Notes under the pieces: generated by a model
The model's database searches: none
The model's input: only the letters and a program-made list of their open reading frames with translations
What the model was told of the DNA's origin: nothing
From: Sulfuricella denitrificans skB26
GTDB lineage: Bacteria; Pseudomonadota; Gammaproteobacteria; Burkholderiales; Sulfuricellaceae
Direction of reading: 5' to 3'
Length of the DNA stretch: 64,000 bases
Assembly (NCBI RefSeq): GCF_000297055.2
Contig: NC_022357.1
Coordinates: 2,305,501-2,369,500 of the forward strand
Made by a program: the position numbers and the translations under genes
In this document: positions 26,793 through 36,027 of the stretch, piece after piece
How positions within the stretch are numbered: position 1 is the first letter of the stretch
How the letters are laid out: the number at the start of each line of letters is the position of its first letter

Positions 26793-27413
26793 ATGAAATT
26801 TGAGCCAAACGTTTATATCGTGGACGATGACGCCGAAATGCGAAGTGCACTGCACCGGCTGGTACGATCGGCGGGAATGGGAGCGAAATCCTTCGCCAGC
26901 GCCATGGAGTTTCTCGACGCCTATCATTCCGACCAACCGGGCTGTTTGCTGCTCGATGTGCAAATGCCTTGCATGAGCGGGCTGGAATTACAGCAGCGCC
27001 TCAAACTCGAGCATATCCACATTCCCATTATTTTCCTTACCGGCTATGGCAACGTGTCGGCGGCAGTCAGCGCAATGAAGCTGGGCGCGCTGGATTTCCT
27101 TGAAAAACCCTTCGACAACGAAGTGCTGCTCGAGCACCTGCACAAGGCCATCAAGATGGACGCAACTGCCCGCCTTGACCGCCGCAACCGCAATCAGATC
27201 AGCCAGCGGCTGGCGCGGCTGACCCCGCGCGAGCATGAAGTCATGGACATGCTGGTGACCGGCAAATCCAACAAAGCCATTGCCGACCTGCTCGAAGTGA
27301 GCGTGAGGACGGTGGAAACACACCGTGCCAACATCATGTCTAAATTGCAGGCCGAGTCCCTGTCCAATCTGGTGAAAATGATGCTGGATTTCAGGGATAA
27401 CAAAGCAGGATAA
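26793..27413 (+). CDS. FixJ/NarL-type response regulator (receiver plus LuxR-type HTH)
   Basis: The ATG at 26793 begins MKFEPNVYIVDDDAEMRSAL and gives 206 residues, the usual FixJ length. The receiver occupies about 1-122 with D11-D12 and phospho-acceptor D55 in LLLDVQMPCMSG, and K in FLEKPFDNEVLL. The HTH (about 140-200) reads LTPREHEVMDMLVTGKSNKA, then VSVRTVETHRANIM. It is the only DNA-binding protein in the 22.6-40.2 kb island, so it is the likely transcriptional output. A 16-base palindrome lies 22 nt after its stop. Confidence 0.92.
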   Translation: MKFEPNVYIVDDDAEMRSALHRLVRSAGMGAKSFASAMEFLDAYHSDQPGCLLLDVQMPCMSGLELQQRLKLEHIHIPIIFLTGYGNVSAAVSAMKLGALDFLEKPFDNEVLLEHLHKAIKMDATARLDRRNRNQISQRLARLTPREHEVMDMLVTGKSNKAIADLLEVSVRTVETHRANIMSKLQAESLSNLVKMMLDFRDNKAG

Positions 27414-27434
27414 TTAGATCCTGTTATTCATTTG

Positions 27435-27450
27435 TCCGTATTTATACGGA
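27435..27450. promoter_or_regulatory. 16-base palindrome, candidate operator
   Basis: TCCGTATTTATACGGA is a perfect palindrome with 7-bp arms in the only longer gap (112 bp) within the island, between the FixJ-type regulator and the 1318-residue protein. Size and symmetry suit a dimeric LuxR-type HTH protein, such as the one encoded just before it. No T run follows, so a terminator is less likely. Confidence 0.5.
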
Positions 27451-27525
27451 TGCTAGAGTTTTCTGTTGTTATTATATTGTCTGGTTGGCGATCTACCTTA
27501 TGCATGATCTGACAGGAAACAATGT

Positions 27526-30500
27526 ATGACAACCGAGTCATTCCCAGCCAGCCAGCACTCCACCCCCAGATTGTTTGCCTGGCAGCCCTTGCTGGTGTTC
27601 GGGCTATTGGCCTGCACCATTGGCGGCACCGGCTTTTTTGTCTTCAGCCATTATCAGCAGCGGGTTCAGAAAGAAGCGCATGAGACCCTCGGCGCCATCG
27701 CCGACCTGCGGGTGCGCCAGGTGGAGAAATGGCGGGATGAGTTTCTGAACAATGCCGAGGAGATTGTCAGAGACCCGATGCTGGCGGAAGCTGTCGAGCA
27801 CTGGCTGCAGCGCGGCGCGTCGCTTGACCCAGGCGCGCAACGCATCGTTCAGCGCCTGAAAGCGGTGCAGCAGGCTTATGACTTCCAGGCCGCATTCATC
27901 CTGGATGAACGGGGCGTTGTCCGGAACTTGCCCATTACCCCCCATGCCAGGCCGCCCACTCTCCATGGGGTGAAAGTGGTCATGGAGGCCATGCGCACCC
28001 GTCAGGCCATCCTGACTGACCTGCATGAGGGCGCGGAAGCGCCGCGCGCGCGGATGGATCTGGTGGTGCCCCTCCTCGCCGGCCAGAACGGAAGCACTCG
28101 GGCTATCGCCGCCATCTATTTCCGCATCGACCCGCAGCGTTACCTCTTCCCCCTGCTGCAGTCCTGGCCATCGTCGAGCACTAGCGCAGAGGCCATGCTG
28201 CTCCGGCGCGAAGGCGATGAGGTGGTGGTTATGAACAACCTGCGCCATCGCGACAATACGGCGTTGCAACTGAGGTTTCCAGTCGCCGCAAAGAAATTGC
28301 TGGCCGCAATGGTGGTACGAGGTGAAGGCGGGCTGGTAGAAGGGGTCGATTACCGGGGAATCCCTGTGATCGGTGCAGCGCGAGAAGTGCCGGATTCACC
28401 CTGGTTCCTGGTCGTCAAAATGGACAAGGAGGAACTCTATGCCCCGATCCACAGTACCGCCTGGATCTTGGCGGCACTGACTTTCGCCTTCATCGCCGGG
28501 GCGGGAGTGCTCGTAGGGTTGTTGTGGCGGCAGCAGCGCATGCAGTTTCTGGCCCGGCAATACGAGGACAAGCTCAGGCATCAGGCGCTGATCCAGCGCA
28601 GCGAACAGCAGACCCGCCTGCTCCTCGAATCGGCTGCCGAGGCCATCTACGGGGTAAACATGGAGGGATTGATTACCTTCGCCAATCCGGCCTGTCTGCA
28701 TATGCTGGGCTACGAGCATGAAGAGGAACTGCTTGGCCGGCACGCCCACGATTTGTTCCATCACAGCCACGCAGACGGCTCCCGCTACCCGGCGGAGAAA
28801 TGTCGTGCTTATGAAGCTTATTTGGCTGACCAGGGTGTCCACGTGGACAATGAGGTGTTCTGGCGCAAGGACGGCACCGCGTTTCCCGTGGAATACTGGT
28901 CTCATCCGATTCACCACGAAGGGCGAGTCGAAGGCTCTGTCATCACCTTCATGGACATTACCGAGCGCAAGCAGGCCGAGCAACAGTTGCGCCTCGCCGC
29001 CCAGGTATTTGAAGGCACCCAGGAAGCCATTTTTATCACCGACGCACAAAACCATATCGTCTCGGTCAACCAGGCCTTTATCGAGATCACCGGTTATGAC
29101 CGGACCGAGGCGATTGGCCAGAGCCCTGCCCTGCTGAAATCGGGGCGCCATTCCGCGGAGTTTTTCCACGGCATGATGAATTCCATTCGCCGAAGTGGCC
29201 ACTGGCAGGGCGAAATCTGGAACAAGCGTAAAAATGGGGAAATCTACCCGGCCTGGATGGCGATCAGCACGGTTTGCAACGAGCAGGGCGACATCACTCA
29301 TTATGTTGCCATTTATACCGACATCAGCGAGCTCAAGCGTAGTGAAAACCAGCTTGAGCGCCAGGCCAACTACGATGAACTGACCGGGCTTGCCAACCGC
29401 AACCTGTTCCAGGACCGCCTCAACCAGGCCCTGATTTTCTCGCGCCGCCACGACTACGGCCTAGCCATATTGTTTATCGACCTGGACAATTTCAAGAATA
29501 TCAACGACAGCCTTGGCCACGATACCGGCGACGCGCTGCTGGCCCAAGTGGCCACCCGTCTTACCGGCAGCGTGCGAGAAGGCGACACCGTGGCGCGTCA
29601 TGGGGGAGATGAATTTGTCTTGCTCCTGTCGGAAATCAGGGTGGCAGACGATGTTTCTGCGGTTACTCAGAAACTTCTTAAGGCGATGTCGGCGCCCTTC
29701 AATTTAAATGACCGCGAGCTGCATGTCACGTGCAGCATCGGCATCGCATCCTATCCGAAGGATGGTGAGGACAAGCAGACGCTGCTAAAAAATGCCGATG
29801 CCGCCATGTATCGAGCCAAGGAGCTGGGACGCAACAATGCCCAGTATTACGCCGAGGAGATGAATATCAAGGCAATGGAACGGCTGACACTGGAAAACTG
29901 CCTATACCAGGCGCTTGAACGCAACGAATTCCTGCTTCATTACCAACCGCAAGTAGACCTGCGCACCGGCGAGATCACCGGCATGGAAGCGCTGGTACGC
30001 TGGCAGCACCCGGAACTGGGCCTGGTTTCTCCATCCATGTTCATCCCGGTAGTGGAGGATTCAGGCATGATCATCTCGCTCGGAGAATGGGTGCTGCGCA
30101 CCGCCTGCCTCCAGAACAAGGCCTGGCAACTTGCCGGACTGAAACACATCAGCGTTGCAGTGAATCTATCGGCGCGCCAGTTCAGGCAGCCGAACCTGGT
30201 CGAAATGGTGACCGGCATCCTCAGAGAGTCCGGGCTTGATCCCTCCCACCTCGATCTGGAGGTAACCGAAAGCCTGGTCATGCAAAACGTCGAGGCGACC
30301 ATCGCCACGCTGGGCCGTCTCAAGGCGATGGGAATCAAGTTGTCGATCGACGATTTTGGCACCGGCTATTCCAGCCTGAATTATCTGAAACGTTTCCCTA
30401 TCCATACCCTGAAAATCGACAAGACTTTCATCAACGACATCACCACTGACCCGAATGATGCAGCAATCGCCAAGACCATCATCTCGATGGCGCACGAACT

Positions 30501-31482
30501 GGGTCTGATGGTCATTGCCGAAGGCGTCGAAACCGAAGAGCAGAGATCCTTCCTGCACCTGCGCAACTGCGACGAAATGCAGGGCTATTTATTCAGCCGG
30601 CCGGTTTCTGCGGAGGAGTTCGAAATCCTCCTCAGGGAGCGCAGCCCGCAGGTCGGAGGCGCGACGGAGGCATTGGGCCAGCGTACCCTGCTGCTGCTCG
30701 ACGACGAGGAAAACATCCTGACCTCGCTCACCCGCCTGCTGCACCGAGATGGTTACAGGATCCTCAAGGCAACCAATGCGGCCACGGCTCTGGACCTGCT
30801 GGCAAAAAATCTGGTTGGCGTGATTATTTCCGACCAGCGCATGCCGGAGATGACCGGGGTTGAATTTCTGCGCCGGGTTAAGCGACTCTACCCCGAGACG
30901 GTGCGCATAGTGCTGTCCGGCTATACCGACCTGAAAAGCGTGACCGACGCCATCAACGAAGGCTCGATCTATAAATTTTTCACCAAACCGTGGGATGACG
31001 ACCTGCTACGCGCCAACGTCCAGAAAGCCTTCCAGCACTATGAACTGGCTCAGGGCAGCCAGCGCCTGACTGAAGAAATGACTGAAATCAACGAGAAACT
31101 GAATCTTGCCAAGCATCAACTGGAAATGCGTGTCGAACAGAAAACCAGCGAGTTGCAGAACAACGCTGGTATCCTCCAGATTTCGCAGGAAATTTTCGAA
31201 CACCTATCGGTCGGCATTATCGGCGTAGATGGAGATGGGCTGATTGCCGTTGCCAACAGCAAGGCAAACGAAATCTTTGACGCCGACAGACAGCCGCTTG
31301 TCGGATCATTCGCCACTGACAGGCTGCCCAGTATCATGATCAAATGCCTTGAAAAGAGCGAGGGACGCCATGGCTACCAATTTGAAAATGGCTGCAATGT
31401 GATATTCTGGAGCCATTCAATGGGCGCATCCTCTGGATCGGAAGGGCAGGTGCTGGTGATAGTACCGAACGAGCAAGGCTGA
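27526..31482 (+). CDS. Giant hybrid c-di-GMP protein: PAS-PAS-GGDEF-EAL-receiver-PAS-like
   Basis: The 1318 residues contain a span (about 22-44), a periplasmic sensor (about 45-300), a second span (about 308-330), PAS 1 (about 360-485), PAS 2 (about 490-610), GGDEF (about 615-775), EAL (about 795-1040), a receiver (about 1050-1165, acceptor near residue 1102), a coiled coil and a PAS-like tail. GGDEF is intact and REGD forms the inhibitory site. EAL shows EALVRWQHP, NLSARQF, LEVTESLVM, DDFGTGYSS and AEGVETE, so it should also degrade c-di-GMP. The receiver and tail mirror the 258-residue regulator at 22587. AGGAAAC precedes the ATG. Which activity dominates may depend on the receiver state. 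Confidence 0.92.
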   Translation: MTTESFPASQHSTPRLFAWQPLLVFGLLACTIGGTGFFVFSHYQQRVQKEAHETLGAIADLRVRQVEKWRDEFLNNAEEIVRDPMLAEAVEHWLQRGASLDPGAQRIVQRLKAVQQAYDFQAAFILDERGVVRNLPITPHARPPTLHGVKVVMEAMRTRQAILTDLHEGAEAPRARMDLVVPLLAGQNGSTRAIAAIYFRIDPQRYLFPLLQSWPSSSTSAEAMLLRREGDEVVVMNNLRHRDNTALQLRFPVAAKKLLAAMVVRGEGGLVEGVDYRGIPVIGAAREVPDSPWFLVVKMDKEELYAPIHSTAWILAALTFAFIAGAGVLVGLLWRQQRMQFLARQYEDKLRHQALIQRSEQQTRLLLESAAEAIYGVNMEGLITFANPACLHMLGYEHEEELLGRHAHDLFHHSHADGSRYPAEKCRAYEAYLADQGVHVDNEVFWRKDGTAFPVEYWSHPIHHEGRVEGSVITFMDITERKQAEQQLRLAAQVFEGTQEAIFITDAQNHIVSVNQAFIEITGYDRTEAIGQSPALLKSGRHSAEFFHGMMNSIRRSGHWQGEIWNKRKNGEIYPAWMAISTVCNEQGDITHYVAIYTDISELKRSENQLERQANYDELTGLANRNLFQDRLNQALIFSRRHDYGLAILFIDLDNFKNINDSLGHDTGDALLAQVATRLTGSVREGDTVARHGGDEFVLLLSEIRVADDVSAVTQKLLKAMSAPFNLNDRELHVTCSIGIASYPKDGEDKQTLLKNADAAMYRAKELGRNNAQYYAEEMNIKAMERLTLENCLYQALERNEFLLHYQPQVDLRTGEITGMEALVRWQHPELGLVSPSMFIPVVEDSGMIISLGEWVLRTACLQNKAWQLAGLKHISVAVNLSARQFRQPNLVEMVTGILRESGLDPSHLDLEVTESLVMQNVEATIATLGRLKAMGIKLSIDDFGTGYSSLNYLKRFPIHTLKIDKTFINDITTDPNDAAIAKTIISMAHELGLMVIAEGVETEEQRSFLHLRNCDEMQGYLFSRPVSAEEFEILLRERSPQVGGATEALGQRTLLLLDDEENILTSLTRLLHRDGYRILKATNAATALDLLAKNLVGVIISDQRMPEMTGVEFLRRVKRLYPETVRIVLSGYTDLKSVTDAINEGSIYKFFTKPWDDDLLRANVQKAFQHYELAQGSQRLTEEMTEINEKLNLAKHQLEMRVEQKTSELQNNAGILQISQEIFEHLSVGIIGVDGDGLIAVANSKANEIFDADRQPLVGSFATDRLPSIMIKCLEKSEGRHGYQFENGCNVIFWSHSMGASSGSEGQVLVIVPNEQG

Positions 31483-31492
31483 GACCGACCTC

Positions 31493-31813
31493 ATGAAAAC
31501 CTCAAAACGATTTGCGCTGGATCAGCTCACGGCCGGCATGGTGCTGGCGCAGGATATCTGCGATGCCAGCGGCGGCCACCTGCTGACCGAGGGCGTGGCA
31601 CTGAACGATACCACCATTGCCTCACTGCGGCGACGCGGCATCGAGCATGTGATGGTAGTTGCCGAGGAAATCCTGACACCGGAACAATGCGCCACCCGCA
31701 AGGCGGAAATCGGCGCCCGCATCGAGCACCTGTTTCGCCAGGCAGATGATGACCCGATGTTGCTCAAATTGCGCGTCACTTTGCAAACCTATCGCCTTGC
31801 CGGGCTGGAGTAA
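31493..31813 (+). CDS. Small domain protein related to the C-terminus of the HD-GYP protein
   Basis: The 106 residues begin FALDQLTAGMVLAQDICDASGGHLLTEG, a short beta-rich domain often found attached to HD-GYP and similar proteins. The HD-GYP protein encoded at 34074 ends with the same kind of domain (LCGGMVLARDLLSPEGLLLLS). It stands alone here, 10 nt after the giant hybrid and 7 nt before the HDOD gene. Function unknown; probably a contact or accessory domain of the same pathway. Confidence 0.75.
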   Translation: MKTSKRFALDQLTAGMVLAQDICDASGGHLLTEGVALNDTTIASLRRRGIEHVMVVAEEILTPEQCATRKAEIGARIEHLFRQADDDPMLLKLRVTLQTYRLAGLE

Positions 31814-31820
31814 GGCAACC

Positions 31821-32654
31821 ATGCTGACACTTGATCAAGTCACCAGGACGATCCAGCAAGTTCCTTCGTTGTCAGTTGTAGTCATGGAAACTCTGGCCAG
31901 TTTCGACATGCCGCATTTCGAGACCGCCGACCTGGCAAAGAAACTCAACCAGGATCAGGGACTGACCGCGCGCGTGCTGCGGGTAGCCAACTCGCCCTTC
32001 TACGGTATGAGCAGCAAGGTGGGCTCTGTCCAGGAAGCCGTGGTGGTGCTGGGTTTTCACAACGTTCGTTCGCTGGTGGCGGCAGCGGGCATCATCAGCC
32101 AGTTCCCGGAAACCGGTCTCCCGGGTTTCGACCGCACCGGCTTCTGGCAGCACGGCATCGGCACCGCGGCCTGCGCCCAGGTGCTGGCCAAAAGTCTGGG
32201 CCAGAACCAGGCACTGGCCTTCACCGCCGGGCTGCTGCATGATATCGGCAAACTGGCACTTGACGCCTATTTTCACGATGATTTCCAGCTTGCCCTGGCG
32301 CACAGCGCGGACGAAGATATCACTTTGCTGAATGCGGAGAGCATCACGCTCGGCGTGGATCATACCCAGGTTGGCCACGAACTGGCCAGGCGCTGGAAAT
32401 TCCCGGCGGTGATCCAGCTGGCGATCCGCGATCATCACCAGCCCGAGCGCGAATCCGGCACCCTGACTGATCTGGTGCATGTGGCCAACGTACTGTGTCA
32501 TGCACTGGACATCGGCAACGCCGGCTATGACCTGATCCCGCATCTGTCGAGCAGTGCCTGGTCGCGCCTCGGCCTGGACTGGAAAACCATGCCGGCGCTG
32601 TGGACCGAAACCGAGCAGCAGTATGTCGGCCTCAGTCTGTTGATCAGCGACTAA
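31821..32654 (+). CDS. HDOD-domain signal protein (copy 2)
   Basis: The ATG at 31821 (MLTLDQVTRTIQQVPSLSVV) with AAGG 5 nt before gives 277 residues, exactly as in copy 1. It shows LNQDQGLTARVLRVANSPFYGM, QEAVVVLGFHNVRSL, AGLLHDIGKLALDAYF and HQVGHELARRWKFP-like text (VGHELARRWKFPAVI). The histidine kinase gene follows after 11 nt. The pairing HDOD then kinase is repeated from 23356-26787, implying a functional link between the two proteins. Confidence 0.88.
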   Translation: MLTLDQVTRTIQQVPSLSVVVMETLASFDMPHFETADLAKKLNQDQGLTARVLRVANSPFYGMSSKVGSVQEAVVVLGFHNVRSLVAAAGIISQFPETGLPGFDRTGFWQHGIGTAACAQVLAKSLGQNQALAFTAGLLHDIGKLALDAYFHDDFQLALAHSADEDITLLNAESITLGVDHTQVGHELARRWKFPAVIQLAIRDHHQPERESGTLTDLVHVANVLCHALDIGNAGYDLIPHLSSSAWSRLGLDWKTMPALWTETEQQYVGLSLLISD

Positions 32655-32665
32655 CGAGGATATCT

Positions 32666-34069
32666 ATGCTTTCCGATAAAGTCACCAAGCTTTCCTGGGT
32701 CTACCAGCTCTATCGCCTGGGCCAGACCTCCAGTCTGCGCGACAAGCCGCAGCAGGTGCTGCATGCCATCCTGGAACACATCGTCGAGGGCTTCGGCGCC
32801 AACAGCGGCACCCTCGGCCTGATCGAGGAAGACACCCAGCTGCTTACCATCGTTGCGGGGATCGATATCCCGGATCATGTCATCGGCATCAAGATCGAGC
32901 TGGGCAGCGGCATTCTCGGTCTGGTGGCGAAAACCGGCCAGGCGCTGCTGCTCAACGGGGATATGTCCAGCGATGCGCGCTTCAAAACTACCGTGGTGCG
33001 CGACAAATCCTCAAGACCGAGCTCGGCGATGTGCTGGCCGCTGAAGATCGAAGATCGGGTGATCGGCGCACTCAGCATCAACCGCAAGGATGCCGCCGAG
33101 CCCTACACCGAAATTGATCTGGAAAACGGCGCTGTGGTGGTGAACCTGATTACGGTCGTGGTCGAGAACACCCGTCTGCACCGCGACCAGGAAAAACGCA
33201 TCGCCATGCTGTCCAAGATGAACGACGAGATCCGCAGTGTCAACGAGCGCCTGGAAGATGCCCAGAACCAGCTGCTACAATCGGAAAAAATGGCCTCGAT
33301 CGGCCAGCTCGCGGCGGGCGTGGCGCATGAGATCAACAACCCGGTGGGTTACATCAACTCCAACCTGGGCACGCTGCAGAAATATCTCAAGGATCTGTTC
33401 ACCATGCTCGATACCTACGAGCAGACCGAGCCCCTGCTCGTCGCCAATCCCGACGTTCTGACCAACATCCGCGCTCTGCGCGACAAGCTCGACATTTCCT
33501 TCCTCAAGGAAGACGTGTCAGCGCTGATGAGCGAATCCCAGGAAGGCATCACCCGCGTAAAAAAGATCGTGCAGGACCTCAAGGATTTTTCTCATGTCGA
33601 TGAGGCCGAGTGGCAGTGGGCGAATCTCCATAACGGACTGGACAGCACGCTCAACATCGTCTGGAACGAAATCAAGTACAAGGCGGAAGTGGTCAAGGAA
33701 TACGGCAGCCTGCCCGACATCGAGTGCCTGTCCTCGCAGATCAATCAGGTGTTCATGAACATGCTGGTGAATGCCGCCCACGCCATCGAGGAGCACGGCA
33801 CCATCACACTGCGCAGCGGCGTCCAGGGCGAGGAAGTCTGGGTGGAGTTCAGCGATACCGGCAAGGGCATCTCTCAGGAAAATCTGAATCGCATTTTCGA
33901 CCCGTTTTTCACCACCAAGCCGGTGGGTAAAGGCACCGGACTCGGCCTGTCGCTATCCTATAGCATCATCCAGAAACACCATGGCAGAATAGAAGTCAGC
34001 AGCGAAGTGGGCAAAGGCACTAACTTCCGCGTCTGGCTGCCGATCAAGCAACCTGAAAAGAAAGCGTAA
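32666..34069 (+). CDS. GAF-domain histidine kinase (soluble)
   Basis: GAGG lies 7 nt before the ATG at 32666 (MLSDKVTKLSWVYQLYRLGQ), giving 467 residues. A GAF domain (about 25-185, with GILGLVAKTGQALLLNGD and GALSINRKD) is followed by a coiled coil and the transmitter with H221 in GVAHEINNPVGYINSN, then NMLVNAAHAI, DTGKGIS, FDPFFTTKPVGKGTG. No membrane span. Between H and N boxes lies an insertion (about 110 residues) shared with the other kinases here. The HD-GYP regulator gene starts 4 nt later and is its likely partner. Confidence 0.9.
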   Translation: MLSDKVTKLSWVYQLYRLGQTSSLRDKPQQVLHAILEHIVEGFGANSGTLGLIEEDTQLLTIVAGIDIPDHVIGIKIELGSGILGLVAKTGQALLLNGDMSSDARFKTTVVRDKSSRPSSAMCWPLKIEDRVIGALSINRKDAAEPYTEIDLENGAVVVNLITVVVENTRLHRDQEKRIAMLSKMNDEIRSVNERLEDAQNQLLQSEKMASIGQLAAGVAHEINNPVGYINSNLGTLQKYLKDLFTMLDTYEQTEPLLVANPDVLTNIRALRDKLDISFLKEDVSALMSESQEGITRVKKIVQDLKDFSHVDEAEWQWANLHNGLDSTLNIVWNEIKYKAEVVKEYGSLPDIECLSSQINQVFMNMLVNAAHAIEEHGTITLRSGVQGEEVWVEFSDTGKGISQENLNRIFDPFFTTKPVGKGTGLGLSLSYSIIQKHHGRIEVSSEVGKGTNFRVWLPIKQPEKKA

Positions 34070-34073
34070 TGTT

Positions 34074-35420
34074 GTGAGCGAGACCATCATCGAACCCGCC
34101 AGTCTGACGCAATCAGCCGCCATCGAGCCGCCGACAGTGCTGTTCGTCGATGACGAGGCCAACATCCTCAATTCACTGAAACGCCTTTTCCGGCCTATGG
34201 GTTATCGCATCTTTACCGCCGATGGCGGCGCAGCAGGCTTGCAGATTCTCGAGCAGAACACCATCGACCTGGTGATTTCCGACATGCGCATGCCAAACAT
34301 GAACGGCGCGCAATTCCTCGAACAAGTCAGGCAAAAATGGCCGGAGGCAATTCGCATTCTACTCACTGGCTATGCCGACGTGAGTTCGACCATCGACGCC
34401 ATCAACAAGGGCGAAATCTATCGCTACATCGCCAAGCCCTGGGACGACAACGATATCGTGCTGGTGGTGAAGCAGGCCCTGGAACTGAAAAACCTGGAGC
34501 TCGAAAAACAGCGCCTGGAAGCGCTGACGGTGAAGCAGAACGAGGAACTGAAGGACCTCAACGCCAATCTCGAGGCCAAGGTCATGGCACGCACCGAGGA
34601 GGTGCGCCAGACCATGGGCTTCCTCGAAGTGGCGCACAAGAAGCTGAAGGAAGGCTATCTTACTTCGTTGAAGGTGTTTTCGAACCTGATGGAGCTACGT
34701 GAAGGCGCGATGGGCGGCCATTCGCGCCGGGTGGCGGACCATGCGCGCCGACTGGCGCAGCGCCTGGGTTTGTCCGACAGCGAAGTGCAGGACGTGATGT
34801 TCGCCGGCCTGCTGCACGATGTCGGCAAGATCGGCCTGCCCGACCATCTGCTGCACAAGCCGTTTTCTGCTCTGACTAACGAGGAGCGCGCCGAGGTGGT
34901 CAAGCACCCGGTCACCGGCCAGGCTGCATTGATGGCGCTGGAAAACATGAAGGAAGCCGCCAAGCTGATCCGCAGCCACCACGAACGCTTCGACGGCCTG
35001 GGTTTTCCCGATGGGCTCTCCGGCATGTCGATTCCGAAAGGAGCGCGCATTCTTGCCGTGGCCAACGATTACGATGCGCTGCAAATTGGATCACTTTTGA
35101 GCAAGCAGCTGACGGAAACCGAGGCACGTGACTTCCTGAGGGAAGGACGGGGAAAGCGTTACGACCCCAAGGTAACGGATGTCTTTCTGGAACTGCTCGG
35201 CGGCGTCGATCCTTCGGCCTACGGGGGCCCCGAGATGAAAATAGCCACCGCTGCCTTGTGCGGGGGAATGGTGTTGGCGCGCGACCTGCTTTCTCCCGAA
35301 GGCTTGCTGCTGCTGTCGAAAGGGCATCTGCTGGACGATGCCATGATTGGGCAAATACTCGAATTTGAACATACCGAAGGCAAGCCGCTGACAGTTTATA
35401 TACGACCCGGGAAGGAGTGA
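34074..35420 (+). CDS. Response regulator c-di-GMP phosphodiesterase (receiver plus HD-GYP)
   Basis: The start is GTG at 34074 (MSETIIEPASLTQS), 4 nt behind the kinase gene; 448 residues. The receiver (about 20-140) has D26-D27, phospho-acceptor D70 (SDMRMPNM) and YIAKPWDD. A coiled coil joins it to an HD-GYP domain (about 200-370): LLHDVGKIGLPDHLL, HPVTGQAAL and SHHERFDGLGFPDGLSG. The signature reads GFP instead of GYP, otherwise the metal ligands look intact, so hydrolysis of c-di-GMP to pGpG or GMP is expected. A C-terminal domain (about 385-448) resembles the separate 106-residue protein at 31493. Confidence 0.9.
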   Translation: MSETIIEPASLTQSAAIEPPTVLFVDDEANILNSLKRLFRPMGYRIFTADGGAAGLQILEQNTIDLVISDMRMPNMNGAQFLEQVRQKWPEAIRILLTGYADVSSTIDAINKGEIYRYIAKPWDDNDIVLVVKQALELKNLELEKQRLEALTVKQNEELKDLNANLEAKVMARTEEVRQTMGFLEVAHKKLKEGYLTSLKVFSNLMELREGAMGGHSRRVADHARRLAQRLGLSDSEVQDVMFAGLLHDVGKIGLPDHLLHKPFSALTNEERAEVVKHPVTGQAALMALENMKEAAKLIRSHHERFDGLGFPDGLSGMSIPKGARILAVANDYDALQIGSLLSKQLTETEARDFLREGRGKRYDPKVTDVFLELLGGVDPSAYGGPEMKIATAALCGGMVLARDLLSPEGLLLLSKGHLLDDAMIGQILEFEHTEGKPLTVYIRPGKE

Positions 35421-35421
35421 T

Positions 35422-36027
35422 ATGTATCACATTATGTTGGTGGATGACGAACAGAACATTCTCAATGCATTGCGTCGGCAGTTTGCTTCGCCTTCGTTTC
35501 AGGATACGGAGCATTCAAAATTTCAGGTGGAAATCTTTACTTCCCCGCAGCAAGCCTTGCAGCGCGCCGAAGAAGGGGTGGCCTTCGATCTGGTGATTTC
35601 GGATTACCGCATGCCGGAGATGGATGGCGTGGCATTCCTCAAGGCGTTCAAGAGAATTCAACCCAACGCCGAGCGGCTGATTCTTTCAGGATATGCCGAT
35701 CTGGAAGCGCTGGTCGGAGCGATCAATGAGGCGCAGATCTTCCGTTTTATCACCAAGCCCTGGCACGACTATGAGCTGAAATCGGCTGTGGCGCAGGCCC
35801 TGGCGCATCGCGACCTGTTACGCGACAACCAGCAGCTTGCCGACCAGGTGCGGCTGCAACGTGGCGTAATCTCCAAACAGGAAATGGCGTTACGCCGACT
35901 GGAAGAAGAGTCCCCGGGGATCACCAAGGTGCACTGGGGGGAAGACGGTTCGGTGATTTTCGACGAGACCGACCTTTCAGACGATGCCGCGCAGGAAGCC
36001 GACAAGTGGCTGAATTCGACGAAGTAA
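35422..36027 (+). CDS. Response regulator with receiver and coiled-coil tail
   Basis: The 201-residue protein starts 1 nt after the HD-GYP gene; AAGGAG lies inside the end of that gene. The receiver (about 1-130) has D8-D9, acceptor D61 in SDYRMPEMDG and RFITKPWHDYEL. It is followed by a helical, charged segment (about 130-165) and a short tail (KVHWGEDGSVIFDETDLS). No output domain is recognised. Its last 22 nt overlap the MglA-like gene, so it may report directly to the GTPase. Confidence 0.85.
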   Translation: MYHIMLVDDEQNILNALRRQFASPSFQDTEHSKFQVEIFTSPQQALQRAEEGVAFDLVISDYRMPEMDGVAFLKAFKRIQPNAERLILSGYADLEALVGAINEAQIFRFITKPWHDYELKSAVAQALAHRDLLRDNQQLADQVRLQRGVISKQEMALRRLEEESPGITKVHWGEDGSVIFDETDLSDDAAQEADKWLNSTK

